This document shows positions 55,269 to 64,000 of a stretch of 64,000 bases of DNA, piece by piece. How positions within the stretch are numbered: the stretch's first letter is position 1; every line of letters begins with the position of its first letter. Source of the DNA: Pseudomonas petrae (GTDB lineage: Bacteria > Pseudomonadota > Gammaproteobacteria > Pseudomonadales > Pseudomonadaceae); assembly GCF_021728295.1 (NCBI RefSeq), contig NZ_JAKJXE010000008.1, forward strand, positions 124,001 to 188,000. Direction: 5' to 3'. The position numbers were made by a program, and so were the translations under genes. The notes below the pieces were generated by a model. That model had not been told where the DNA came from. It ran no database searches and saw only the letters and a list, made by a program, of their open reading frames with translations.

Positions 55269-55323
55269 TTTACGCTTTCTTTATGCCCCCCACCCCCGGT
55301 CGATCTCGTTCCTTTACACCCCC
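55269..55323 (+). promoter_or_regulatory. KdpE-type operator region of kdpFABC
   Basis: TTTACGCTTTCTTTATGCCC (55269 on) resembles the E. coli KdpE site as I recall it, a T-rich tract running into TTTACACCCC. A second TTTACACCCCC lies at 55313-55323, 33 bp downstream of TTTATGCCCCCC (55280), about three helical turns. Regulation by KdpE is inferred. Confidence 0.55.
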
Positions 55324-55374
55324 ACTGAAGACAATTGCCCCACACGGCAGTCGCCGTATGACGGAGAGTTTTTC

Positions 55375-55470
55375 ATGAGCGTTCTGGATGGGGTGTCACT
55401 GCTGCTCGCAGCAGGGTTATTCGTTTACTTGCTGGTTGCGCTTCTGCGCGCCGGCCGGGTCGAGGAGTAA
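55375..55470 (+). CDS. kdpF: K+-transporting ATPase subunit KdpF
   Basis: A 31-residue single-helix peptide (MSVLDGVSLLLAAGLFVYLL, then VALLRAGRVEE) that stabilises the Kdp complex. ATG follows GGAGAG by six bases, and the stop is five bases before kdpA. It matches the usual KdpF length and hydrophobic profile. Confidence 0.9.
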   Translation: MSVLDGVSLLLAAGLFVYLLVALLRAGRVEE

Positions 55471-55475
55471 CGGCC

Positions 55476-57170
55476 ATGCACGGTTACGACTACCTGCTGA
55501 TACTGGCGTTTTTCGCCTTGGTGCTGTTGCCCGCGCCGCTGCTGGGACGGTTCTACTACAACGTCATGGAAGGCCGACGCACCTTCCTGACCCCGGTCAT
55601 GGGGCCGGTCGAACGCATCTGCTATCGCCTGTCCGGCGTCGACCCCGCAGTCGAACAAAACTGGAAAACCTACACAATCGCCCTGCTGGCCTTCAACCTG
55701 GCCGGGTTCGTCGTCCTGTTCGCCATCCTGCTCCTGCAAGGCTCGCTGCCGCTCAACCCCCAAGGCTTGCCGGGGATGGAATGGTCACTGGCGTTCAACA
55801 CCGCGATGAGCTTCGTCACCAACACCAACTGGCAGAACTACAGCGGCGAAGCGTCCCTCAGCTACCTTAGCCAGATGGCGGGTCTGACCGTGCAAAACTT
55901 TGTCAGTGCCGCCACCGGCATCGCCGTGCTGGTCGCCTTCTGCCGAGGCATCAGCCGCCGTTCCACGCAGCACCTGGGTAACTTCTGGACTGACATGACC
56001 CGCGCAACCCTTTATGGGCTGTTGCCGATGTGCATCATCCTGGCGCTGTTTCTGGTGTGGCAGGGCGTACCGCAAACGTTCGCCCATTACGTGGACGCCG
56101 TGACCCTGCAAGGTGCCGACCAGAGCATTCCGCTCGGCCCGGCCGCCAGCCAGATCGCGATCAAGCAGCTGGGTACCAACGGTGGTGGCTTCTTCGGCGT
56201 CAACTCGGCGCACCCGTTCGAGAACCCGACCGGCTGGAGCAACCTGTTCGAGCTGGTGTCGATCATTCTGATCCCGGCGGCGCTGGTGTTCACCTTCGGT
56301 CATTACGTCAAAGACCTGCGTCAGAGCCGGGCGATCATCGCCTGTATGCTGGTGTTGTTACTGATCGGCGGCGCCACATCCCTGTGGGCGGAATACCAGC
56401 CCAACCCGACGCTGAACATGACCACGGTCGAACAGACCGCGCCCATGGAAGGCAAGGAAACGCGTTTTGGCACCACTGCAACCGTGCTGTGGGCAAGCGC
56501 GACTACCGCGGCTTCCAACGGCTCGGTCAATGGCATGCACGACAGCCTCAACCCGCTGAGCGGCATGGTGGCGCTGGCTAACATGATGGTCGGCGAAGTG
56601 ATCTTCGGCGGCGTTGGCGCAGGGCTTTACGGCATGTTGTTGAACGTGCTGATCGCGGTCTTCCTCGCCGGCTTGATGATCGGCCGCACCCCGGAATACC
56701 TCGGTAAAAAACTCCAGGCCCGAGAAGTGAAGCTGTTGGTCGCGACGCTGATCGTGATGCCTGTCGGCGTACTGGTGTTCGGCGCCGTGGCTGCATCTTT
56801 GCCTGGCCCGGCAGGCTCGGTGAGCAACCCTGGGGCCCACGGCTTCAGCCAGCTGCTCTATGCCTACACCTCGGCCACGGCCAATAACGGCTCGGCGTTC
56901 GGCGGTTTCAGCGGCAACACCCTGTTCCACAACCTGTTGATGAGCCTGTCGATGTTCATTGGCCGCTTCGGTTACATCCTGCCGGTGCTAGCGCTTGCGG
57001 GCAGTCTGGCGGCGAAGAAAACCGCGCCGCTCAATCAGAACAGCTTTCCGACCCATGGCCCGCTGTTTGTGACCCTGTTGACCGTGACCATTTTGCTGGT
57101 GGGCGGGCTGACGTTCTTGCCGACCCTCGCACTGGGGCCGATTGCCGAACATTTGAGCCTGGCCTTCTGA
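55476..57170 (+). CDS. kdpA: K+-transporting ATPase subunit KdpA
   Basis: The 564-residue K+ channel-like subunit with about ten helices and four selectivity-filter-type loops. TNTNWQNYSGE and KQLGTNGGGFFGVNSAHPFENP are the diagnostic segments. It forms the pore that passes K+ to KdpB. Confidence 0.97.
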   Translation: MHGYDYLLILAFFALVLLPAPLLGRFYYNVMEGRRTFLTPVMGPVERICYRLSGVDPAVEQNWKTYTIALLAFNLAGFVVLFAILLLQGSLPLNPQGLPGMEWSLAFNTAMSFVTNTNWQNYSGEASLSYLSQMAGLTVQNFVSAATGIAVLVAFCRGISRRSTQHLGNFWTDMTRATLYGLLPMCIILALFLVWQGVPQTFAHYVDAVTLQGADQSIPLGPAASQIAIKQLGTNGGGFFGVNSAHPFENPTGWSNLFELVSIILIPAALVFTFGHYVKDLRQSRAIIACMLVLLLIGGATSLWAEYQPNPTLNMTTVEQTAPMEGKETRFGTTATVLWASATTAASNGSVNGMHDSLNPLSGMVALANMMVGEVIFGGVGAGLYGMLLNVLIAVFLAGLMIGRTPEYLGKKLQAREVKLLVATLIVMPVGVLVFGAVAASLPGPAGSVSNPGAHGFSQLLYAYTSATANNGSAFGGFSGNTLFHNLLMSLSMFIGRFGYILPVLALAGSLAAKKTAPLNQNSFPTHGPLFVTLLTVTILLVGGLTFLPTLALGPIAEHLSLAF

Positions 57171-57180
57171 GGACCGAATC

Positions 57181-59253
57181 ATGAACATGCAGCTTCCTGC
57201 GACAAATGAAACACCCGAACAGCCGTCCACCGTGGCCGGACCGGCGAAGACAGCGATGGCTGACCTTTGGCGGCCTGCGCTGGTTCAGGCTTTCGTCAAG
57301 CTCGACCCGCGCCAGTTGCAACGGGCGCCGGTGATGCTGGTGGTGGAACTGACCGCCATCCTGACCACGATTCTGTGCCTGATCCCCGACCCGGCTGTGC
57401 CGACCTTCGTGGCGGTGCAGATCGCCGTATGGCTGTGGTTCACCGTGCTGTTCGCCAACTTCGCAGAAGCGCTGGCCGAAGGGCGGGGCAAAGCGCGGGC
57501 CGACAGCCTCAAAGCAGGCACCGAGGGCTTGAAAGCCCGGCTCAAAAGCAGCAACGGTGCGTTTGAAATGGTCAACGCCAGCACCCTGCGCAAGGGTGAT
57601 GTGGTGCGCGTCGAAGCCGGTGAGATGATCCCCGGCGATGGCGAGGTGATCGAGGGCATCGCGGCGGTCAACGAAGCGGCGATTACCGGTGAGTCTGCGC
57701 CGGTGATCCGCGAGTCCGGCGGCGATCGTTCGGCCGTTACCGGCAACACCCGACTGGTGTCCGACTGGCTGCTGGTGCGCATCAGCGCCAACCCAGGCGA
57801 ATCGACCCTGGACCGCATGATCGCGCTGGTCGAAGGCGCCAAACGCCAGAAGACCCCCAACGAAGTGGCCCTCGACATTCTGCTGATCGGCCTGACCCTG
57901 ATCTTCCTGCTGGTGGTCGTGACCCTGCAGCCGTTCGCGCATTTTGCGGGCGGTAACCTGCCGCTGGTATTCCTCGTTGCGCTGTTGGTGACGCTGATCC
58001 CGACCACCATCGGCGGCCTGCTCTCGGCCATCGGCATTGCCGGTATGGACCGGCTGGTGCGCCTCAACGTGATCGCCAAGTCCGGCCGTGCGGTGGAAGC
58101 GGCGGGCGACGTACATGTGTTGCTGCTGGACAAGACCGGCACCATCACCTTCGGCAACCGTCGCTGCTCGGCGGTGTATGCCGCGCCGGGCGTGACGGCC
58201 AAAGAGTTGAGCGAAGGCACGCTGCTGGCCTCGCTGGCGGATGACACGGCTGAAGGCAAGTCCATCGTCGAATACCTGCGTGGGCTGCACCCGATGACCG
58301 AGCCTGCGCCGAGCCAACTGACGGCGGTGCCGTTCACGGCGGAAACCCGCTTGTCCGGCGTCGACTACGAAGGCCGCGTGTATCGCAAGGGCGCCGTGGA
58401 CTCGCTGCTGAAATTCCTCGGCCGTGACCGCAGTGACCTGCCGCCAGTACTGGCGCGGGAGATCGACAAGATCGCCAAGACCGGCGGCACGCCGCTACTG
58501 GTCTGCGGCGACGGCAAACTGCTGGGCGCGATTCACCTCAAGGATGTGGTCAAGCCGGGCATTCGCGAGCGTTTTGAAGAACTGCGCAAACTGGGCATTC
58601 GCACGGTCATGGTTACCGGCGACAACCCGCTGACGGCGGCAGCGATCGCGGCAGAAGCGGGCGTCGATGACGTGCTCGCCGAGGCCACTCCCGAGAAGAA
58701 ACTGGAGCGCATTCGTCAGGAGCAGAACGACGGGCGTCTGGTAGCGATGTGCGGCGACGGCGCCAACGACGCGCCGGCACTGGCCCAGGCCGACGTCGGC
58801 ATGGCGATGAACGATGGCACCCAGGCGGCGCGGGAAGCGGCCAACATGGTCGATCTCGACAGCGACCCGACCAAGCTGCTGGACGTGGTGCAGATTGGCA
58901 AGGAATTGCTGGTGACCCGCGGCGCGCTGACGACCTTTTCCATCGCCAACGACGTGGCCAAGTACTTCGCGATCCTGCCGGCGCTGTTTGCCTCGATCTA
59001 CCCGCAACTGGGCGTGCTCAACGTGATGCACCTGGCCAGCCCGCAAAGCGCGATTCTGTCGGCCATCGTCTTCAACGCGCTGATCATCGTCGTGCTGATT
59101 CCGCTGGCGCTGCGTGGCGTACGGGTTCAGGCCGCGAGCGCTGCGCATCTGCTGCGCCGCAACTTGCTGGTGTACGGGCTGGGCGGGATTGTCGTGCCGT
59201 TCGTGGGGATCAAGGCGATCGACCTGCTGTTGACGGCCTTGCACCTGGTTTAA
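57181..59253 (+). CDS. kdpB: K+-transporting P-type ATPase subunit KdpB
   Basis: A 690-residue P-type ATPase with the phosphorylated D317 in LLLDKTGTITFGN, TGES in the actuator domain (AAITGESAPVIRESGGD) and MCGDGANDAPALAQADVG in the hinge. It energises high-affinity K+ uptake. It lies ten bases after kdpA. Confidence 0.98.
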   Translation: MNMQLPATNETPEQPSTVAGPAKTAMADLWRPALVQAFVKLDPRQLQRAPVMLVVELTAILTTILCLIPDPAVPTFVAVQIAVWLWFTVLFANFAEALAEGRGKARADSLKAGTEGLKARLKSSNGAFEMVNASTLRKGDVVRVEAGEMIPGDGEVIEGIAAVNEAAITGESAPVIRESGGDRSAVTGNTRLVSDWLLVRISANPGESTLDRMIALVEGAKRQKTPNEVALDILLIGLTLIFLLVVVTLQPFAHFAGGNLPLVFLVALLVTLIPTTIGGLLSAIGIAGMDRLVRLNVIAKSGRAVEAAGDVHVLLLDKTGTITFGNRRCSAVYAAPGVTAKELSEGTLLASLADDTAEGKSIVEYLRGLHPMTEPAPSQLTAVPFTAETRLSGVDYEGRVYRKGAVDSLLKFLGRDRSDLPPVLAREIDKIAKTGGTPLLVCGDGKLLGAIHLKDVVKPGIRERFEELRKLGIRTVMVTGDNPLTAAAIAAEAGVDDVLAEATPEKKLERIRQEQNDGRLVAMCGDGANDAPALAQADVGMAMNDGTQAAREAANMVDLDSDPTKLLDVVQIGKELLVTRGALTTFSIANDVAKYFAILPALFASIYPQLGVLNVMHLASPQSAILSAIVFNALIIVVLIPLALRGVRVQAASAAHLLRRNLLVYGLGGIVVPFVGIKAIDLLLTALHLV

Positions 59254-59314
59254 CGCACTGATTGCGCTGCGCGGTGACTGATCCCGCGTGGCGCTCACTT
59301 CGAATGAGGAATGA

Positions 59315-59884
59315 ATGATGTCCAGTGTATTGCGTCCGGCCGTGAGCCTGATTGTTCTGATGACCCTGATCACCGGCGTGGCTTACCCGCTGGTGGTGAC
59401 CGGCGTCGCCCAGGTGGCGTTCCCGGATCAGGCCAATGGCAGCCTTGTGTACGACGACCATGAAAAGGTGCTCGGTTCGGCGCTGATCGCGCAGAATTTC
59501 ACCGGCGAAGAATGGTTTCATCCGCGTCCCTCTGCCGGGGCCTATGCCACCGTCGCCAGCGGCGCGAGCAACCTGGCGCCGAGCAATCCGGCGCTGGCGA
59601 CGCGAGTGGCCGATGATGCCGCCAAGGAAAAAGTCGAGAATCAGGGCCCGGTGCCGCTGAATCTGCTGACCACTTCCGCCAGCGGCCTGGACCCGCATCT
59701 GTCGCCAGCAGCGGCGCAATACCAGGTGGCCCGCATCGCAGCGGCGCGTAACCTGCCGCGCGAATCGGTGCAGAAACTGGTGGCGGACAACACCCAGACC
59801 TCGCTCATCGGCCCGCCGGTGGTGAACGTACTGGACTTGAATCTCAGTCTGAATCGGTTACCGTCTGGCAAAGTCGTGAACTGA
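59315..59884 (+). CDS. kdpC: K+-transporting ATPase subunit KdpC
   Basis: A 189-residue subunit with one N-terminal helix (VSLIVLMTLITGVAYPLVVTG) and a periplasmic domain with ENQGPVPLNLLTTSASGLDP, which supports ATP binding by KdpB. Two adjacent ATGs (59315, 59318) are possible. The second is seven bases from GAGGA. Confidence 0.95.
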   Translation: MMSSVLRPAVSLIVLMTLITGVAYPLVVTGVAQVAFPDQANGSLVYDDHEKVLGSALIAQNFTGEEWFHPRPSAGAYATVASGASNLAPSNPALATRVADDAAKEKVENQGPVPLNLLTTSASGLDPHLSPAAAQYQVARIAAARNLPRESVQKLVADNTQTSLIGPPVVNVLDLNLSLNRLPSGKVVN

Positions 59885-59971
59885 GCCCGCTGGACAGTTT
59901 GGCTGGTACCGCCCCGGTCGCTCCGACAATGTATCTCGGCCGGGACAGACAGCTGTGGCGCACTTCGAAAC

Positions 59972-60333
59972 TGTAGGAGCGCGCTTGCCCGCGAAGACTT
60001 AGGCACGGACGATAGAGAAACGTCAGATGTACCGGCCCATTCGCGGGCAAGCGCGCTCCTACACTTGGCCTCGGCCGGGGCAGACATCTGCGGCACACCG
60101 CGAACCTGTAGGAGCGCGCTTGCCCGCGAAGACTTAGGCACGGACGGATAAAAATCCGTCGGATGTACCGGCCGATTCGCGGGCAAGCGGGCTCCTACAA
60201 TTGGCCTCGGCCAGGGCAGACATCTGTGGCGCGATGAACCTGTAGGAGCGCGCTTGCCCGCGAAGACTTAAGCACGGACGGATAAGAATCCGTCGGATGT
60301 ACCGCCCAATTCGCGGGCAAGCGCGCTCCTACA
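59972..60333. repeat. Tandem array of three REPINs between kdpC and kdpD
   Basis: Units start at 59972, 60107 and 60241 (period 135 and 134 bp). Each has TGTAGGAGCGCGCTTGCCCG, an inner CGGACGGAT...ATCCG hairpin, and an inverted GCGGGCAAGCGCGCTCCTAC arm (one unit GCGGGCTCC). The connecting spacer TCGGCC-GGGCAGACATCTG is also repeated, and a partial copy precedes the first unit. The rest of the 539-bp gap shows only the kdpD ribosome site. Confidence 0.95.
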
Positions 60334-60423
60334 TGGGCCTCGGCAAGGGCGTAGATAGCTGATGCCCGCTGCGTGGGCGACAACCGACGATCAACCGTAA
60401 TCCAACGGATCAGGACAACTTTC

Positions 60424-63081
60424 GTGAACTCAACCACCCGCGCCGATGCTTTGCTGGTCAATCTTGCTCGGGACGATCGCGGGCGGCTGAAGGTGTTTTT
60501 GGGTGCGGCGCCCGGCGTGGGCAAGACCTACGCCATGCTCCAGGCCGCGCACACGCAGATGCGCCAGGGCGTTTCGCTGCTGGCCGGGGTCGTCGAGACC
60601 CACGGCCGTGCCGAGACCGAAGCGCTGCTGGGCGGTTTGCCCCAGCAACCCATGGTCCGTTCCGAATACCGCGGCGTCATGCTTGAAGAGATGGACCTGG
60701 ACGGTCTGCTCGCCGCGAAGCCCAAACTGGTGCTGGTCGACGAACTTGCTCACAGCAACGCCCCCGGCAGTCGCCACGCCAAGCGCTGGCAGGACATTCA
60801 GGAATTGCTCTCGGCGGGGATCGACGTTTACACCACGGTCAACGTCCAGCACCTGGAAAGCCTCAACGATCAGGTGCGCGGGATCACCGGCGTGCAAGTG
60901 CGCGAGACCCTGCCGGACTGGGTGTTGCAGGAAGCCTACGAACTGGTGCTGATCGACCTGCCGCCCCGGGAGTTGCTGGAGCGGCTGCGCGACGGCAAGG
61001 TCTACGTGCCCGAGCAGGCCCGCGCCGCCATCGACGCCTTTTTCACCCAGACCAACCTCACCGCGCTGCGGGAAATGGCGATGCAAACCGCCGCCGCCCA
61101 GGTCGACGACGATCTGGCGTTGGGCTATCGGCAGCTGGGTCAGGCAGCGCCCGCCGTGCGCGGCCGTCTGTTGGTCGGTATCGACGGCGACGCCCAGGCC
61201 GAGCGGCTGGTGCGCCACGCCAGCCGCGTCGCCCAGCGTCGGCATCTGCCGTGGAGTCTGGTGCATGTCGACAACGGGCGCTTTTTTGATGAACTGGCGC
61301 GCAGCCGTTTGCAGAATGCCCAGCAATTGGCCGAACGCCTCGGCGGGGAAGTGGTGGTGCTGCGCGCGCCGGAAGTGGCGAAGACGCTGATTCAGCATGC
61401 CACCGAACGCCGGGCGAGTCTGGTGCTGGTGGGCCAGTCGCGGCCTTCGCTGCGGCGTCGGGTGTTGGGTGGCGGCCTGGCGTCGCGTCTGCTGCGCAAT
61501 GCGCACGGGCTGGAAATCAACGTGCTCGACAGCGAGTCGCGTCCTGATCAGCCGCAATCCACCTCGCCACGCAATCTGGTCTGGTTTGATTACGCCCTGG
61601 CGCTGTTCGCCACGGTCGGCGCCAGCGCACTGGCCTGGGCGGTGTCCAGCTGGTTGGCGCTGCCGAATATCTCCCTCGTCTTTCTCGCCGCCGTGTTGCT
61701 GGTGGCCGTGCGCAGCAGCGTCGGCCCGGCGATGGTCTGTTCGGTGCTGTCGTTTCTGGCCTATGACTTTCTGTTCATTCCGCCGAATTTTTCCCTGAGC
61801 ATCCAGCGCGAAGAAGACGTGCTGACGCTGCTGTTCTTTCTGTTGATGGCCGCGCTGACCGGCAACCTCGCCGCGCGCCAGCGCCGCCAGTTGCAGGCTC
61901 TGCGCGACACTCAGGAAGAGACCAGTGAACTGCTCGACCTGTCCCGCCGTCTGACCGCCGCCACCGATCGCCAGGCGGTGCTCAGTGCGGCCGATCATCA
62001 CCTGGCCGGTTGGAGCGAGTTGCAGCTGTGCGTGCTGGACAACGATCGCGAGCAGGGCTGGAAGGTCGAAGTGGGCGGGCCGCTGGAGTTTTCCGAGTTC
62101 GAGCGCGCGGCGGCGGACTGGGCCTGGCAGCACGGGCAACCCGCCGGCAAGGGTACCGGTACGCTGCCGTCGGGAAATTGGTGGTGGCTGCCGTTGTGGG
62201 TGGACGATGCGCCGCTGGCGCTGCTCGGCATTCGTGCCAAACAGGGCCAGACTTTCAGCCCTCAGCGTCGACGTTTGCTCACGGCGCTGAGTCAGCCGCT
62301 GGGTCAGGCCCTGGCGCGGGCGCGGCTGGCCGAGGACCTGGAAGCCGCGCGTTTGCATGGCGAGACCGAACAGCTGCGCAGCGCCTTGCTGGCCTCGGTG
62401 TCCCACGACCTGCGCACGCCGCTGACCGCCATGCGCGGCAGCATCGACAGCCTGCTGGCGCTGGGCGAGGCAATTCCGCTGGAAGACCGTCGCGAGTTGC
62501 TCGAAGGCACCCGCGACGAGGCTGAGCGTTTGGATCGCTACATTCAGAACCTGCTGGACATGACGCGTCTTGGCCACGGTGCGCTGAAGCTGGCGCGGGA
62601 CTGGGTCTCGCCGGGTGACATCGTCGGCAGCGCGCTCAATCGCCTCCGCGCAGTGCTCGCACCGCTGCAGGTCATGACGCAATTGCCCGCTGAACTGCCG
62701 CTGCTGTATGTCCACGCCGCGCTGATCGAGCAGGCGCTGATCAACGTGATCGAAAACGCCGCGCGCTTCTCGCCGGTCAATGGCCGTCTGCAGATGGCGG
62801 TCAGTGTGCAGAACGAAGAGATCGTATTCGCCGTCAGCGATGAGGGGCCGGGGATACCCGAGAACGAACGGGCGAAGATTTTCGACATGTTCTACACCGC
62901 AGCGCGGGGCGACCGAGGCGGGCAGGGGACGGGGTTGGGGCTGGCGATCTGTCAGGGTATGGTCGGCGCCCATGGCGGGCGGATCAGCGTGGACGATGGC
63001 ATCGACGGTCGCGGGACCTGCATTAGCCTGCACTTGCCGCTGCAGGCGCAGCCCGAGGCTGAAATGGACCCGGCGGTCTGA
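60424..63081 (+). CDS. kdpD: Sensor histidine kinase KdpD
   Basis: The 885-residue K+/turgor sensor. The N-terminal KdpD domain has Walker A at 27-35 (GAAPGVGKT), followed by a universal-stress domain and four helices about 395-490 (DUF4118). A GAF-like region is followed by HisKA with H661 in VSHDLRTPLTAM and HATPase_c with NVIENAARFSP and GLGLAICQGM. Start GTG has AGGA eight bases upstream and gives the standard Pseudomonas length. An upstream GTG (60373) would add 17 residues. Confidence 0.97.
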   Translation: MNSTTRADALLVNLARDDRGRLKVFLGAAPGVGKTYAMLQAAHTQMRQGVSLLAGVVETHGRAETEALLGGLPQQPMVRSEYRGVMLEEMDLDGLLAAKPKLVLVDELAHSNAPGSRHAKRWQDIQELLSAGIDVYTTVNVQHLESLNDQVRGITGVQVRETLPDWVLQEAYELVLIDLPPRELLERLRDGKVYVPEQARAAIDAFFTQTNLTALREMAMQTAAAQVDDDLALGYRQLGQAAPAVRGRLLVGIDGDAQAERLVRHASRVAQRRHLPWSLVHVDNGRFFDELARSRLQNAQQLAERLGGEVVVLRAPEVAKTLIQHATERRASLVLVGQSRPSLRRRVLGGGLASRLLRNAHGLEINVLDSESRPDQPQSTSPRNLVWFDYALALFATVGASALAWAVSSWLALPNISLVFLAAVLLVAVRSSVGPAMVCSVLSFLAYDFLFIPPNFSLSIQREEDVLTLLFFLLMAALTGNLAARQRRQLQALRDTQEETSELLDLSRRLTAATDRQAVLSAADHHLAGWSELQLCVLDNDREQGWKVEVGGPLEFSEFERAAADWAWQHGQPAGKGTGTLPSGNWWWLPLWVDDAPLALLGIRAKQGQTFSPQRRRLLTALSQPLGQALARARLAEDLEAARLHGETEQLRSALLASVSHDLRTPLTAMRGSIDSLLALGEAIPLEDRRELLEGTRDEAERLDRYIQNLLDMTRLGHGALKLARDWVSPGDIVGSALNRLRAVLAPLQVMTQLPAELPLLYVHAALIEQALINVIENAARFSPVNGRLQMAVSVQNEEIVFAVSDEGPGIPENERAKIFDMFYTAARGDRGGQGTGLGLAICQGMVGAHGGRISVDDGIDGRGTCISLHLPLQAQPEAEMDPAV

Positions 63082-63143
63082 ACCCGCTTTGCGCTACGCT
63101 AATGTCCGTTTGCTACCGACCTTTCATACATAACAGGACACCC

Positions 63144-63833
63144 ATGAGCCAGACGGCAACCATTCTGGTGATCGATGACGAGCCGCAGATCCGCAAGTTC
63201 CTGCGCATCAGCCTCGCATCACAAGGCTACAAAGTGCTGGAAGCGGGAACTGGCAGCGATGGTTTGACTCAGGCCGCGCTGAATAAACCCGACCTGCTGG
63301 TGCTCGACCTGGGCCTGCCGGACATGGACGGGCAGGACGTGCTCAGTCAGTTTCGCGAGTGGTCGACGGTGCCGGTGCTGGTGCTCTCGGTGCGTGCCAG
63401 CGAGGGCGAGAAGGTTCGCGCGCTGGACGCCGGCGCCAACGATTACGTGACCAAGCCGTTCGGCATTCAGGAATTTCTGGCGAGGATTCGTTCACTGTTG
63501 CGCCAGGCGCCGGAGAGCAGTCAGGTGGAATCGGCGGTGGTCATTGGCCCGCTGAACATCGATCTGGCCTACCGCCGGGTGGCGCTGGGCGATGTCGAAG
63601 TCGCCCTGACCCGCAAGGAATACGCGGTGCTGGCGCAACTGGCGCGGCATCCCGGGCGGGTCATCACTCAACAGCAACTGCTCAAGGACATCTGGGGCCC
63701 GACACACGTTGAAGACACCCATTACCTGCGCATCGTGGTCGGCCACCTGCGCCAGAAACTGGGCGACGACCCCGCCGCGCCGCAGTACATCGTCACCGAA
63801 GCGGGGGTCGGGTATCGGTTGGTGAATGCGTGA
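63144..63833 (+). CDS. kdpE: Response regulator KdpE
   Basis: A 229-residue OmpR-type regulator. The receiver has acceptor D55 in LLVLDLGLPDMDG, and the wing domain has TRKEYAVLAQLARHPGRVITQQQLLKDIWG. The start at MSQTATILVIDDEPQ matches the family length. It activates kdpFABC. It lies 62 bp after kdpD. Confidence 0.97.
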   Translation: MSQTATILVIDDEPQIRKFLRISLASQGYKVLEAGTGSDGLTQAALNKPDLLVLDLGLPDMDGQDVLSQFREWSTVPVLVLSVRASEGEKVRALDAGANDYVTKPFGIQEFLARIRSLLRQAPESSQVESAVVIGPLNIDLAYRRVALGDVEVALTRKEYAVLAQLARHPGRVITQQQLLKDIWGPTHVEDTHYLRIVVGHLRQKLGDDPAAPQYIVTEAGVGYRLVNA

Positions 63834-63891
63834 TGGATCGTGCTCCCTCCACTACCCGGGTACATCCATAGGACCGGCTGTGACCTCGACT

Positions 63892-63984
63892 GTAGGACCG
63901 GCTTTAGCCGGGAAAGCGTCAGATGTCACACCGCCTAATTGATGGCGGCCACACGGGCCTCTTCCCGGCTGAAGCCGGTCCCAC
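63892..63984. repeat. REPIN after kdpE
   Basis: A direct REP (GTAGGACCGGCTTTAGCC) and its inverse (CCCGGCTGAAGCCGGTCCCA) are separated by about 48 bp. An abortive REP fragment precedes it at 63867. Confidence 0.9.
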
Positions 63985-64000
63985 TAAAGCATCGCGTGCA

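Noticed and set aside
59972..60333. Regularly spaced repeats resembling a CRISPR array
   Set aside because: The units are themselves inverted REP pairs with conserved spacers, only three copies, and no cas genes.
60430..63033. An 867-codon antisense frame opposite kdpD
   Set aside because: Same effect of codon bias. KdpD is complete with every expected motif on the other strand.

Overview
The window is chromosomal DNA of a Pseudomonas species (gamma-proteobacterium, high GC). This rests on the gene order gltA-sdhCDAB-sucAB-lpdG-sucCD-brnQ ... htpG ... fabB-fabA-hybrid kinase-gpsA ... kdpFABCDE, which from memory matches the PA1580-PA1637 segment of P. aeruginosa PAO1, and on many Pseudomonas-type REP/REPIN palindromes. 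The galactonate operon and the EF-hand protein suggest an environmental or plant-associated species of the fluorescens/syringae lineage. The species cannot be fixed from the sequence alone.

Layout. 1-1056: 5' part of an acyltransferase-3 membrane protein, cut by the window edge. 1353-6731: D-galactonate catabolism (dgoK-dgoA-dgoD, MFS transporter, IclR regulator) behind a promoter with a palindromic operator. 6858-8994: zinc alcohol dehydrogenase with a divergent AraC regulator. 9244-13157: ETF-ubiquinone oxidoreductase and divergent etfBA, sharing a control region with a PsrA-type box. 13293-18722: envelope genes (periplasmic solute-binding protein, DUF4398 lipoprotein, OmpA-like lipoprotein), a MocR regulator, another lipoprotein, a YkgJ protein and a secreted START-domain protein. 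18806-31930: a 13-kb TCA-cycle cluster encoding citrate synthase, succinate dehydrogenase, the 2-oxoglutarate dehydrogenase complex and succinyl-CoA synthetase.

32243-39754: branched-chain amino acid carrier, stress lipoprotein, HtpG, a dienelactone-hydrolase-type enzyme, a pirin and a chemoreceptor. 40060-43960: the unsaturated fatty acid pair fabA-fabB and a PA1611-like hybrid kinase. 44274-51269: gpsA, a DUF4389 protein, SixA, a hotdog thioesterase, two alpha/beta hydrolases, a possible micro-protein, a DUF4892 protein and an AI-2E/PerM-type permease. 51325-54242: a five-EF-hand acidic protein and a two-component system. 55269-63833: the complete kdpFABC high-affinity K+ pump with its KdpDE sensor-regulator.

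No phage, insertion sequence, CRISPR array, tRNA or rRNA gene was recognised. The accessory component is mainly non-coding repeats. These are REPIN pairs, a tandem REPIN array between kdpC and kdpD, two copies of a roughly 106-131 bp palindromic element, and three copies of a roughly 270 bp repeat with a nearly invariant 64-bp hairpin-rich core. Around 54.4-55.2 kb these are nested into one large inverted structure. No clear new multi-gene system is visible. The least explained items are the nested repeat family, the EF-hand protein, and several regulatory sites read directly from sequence.
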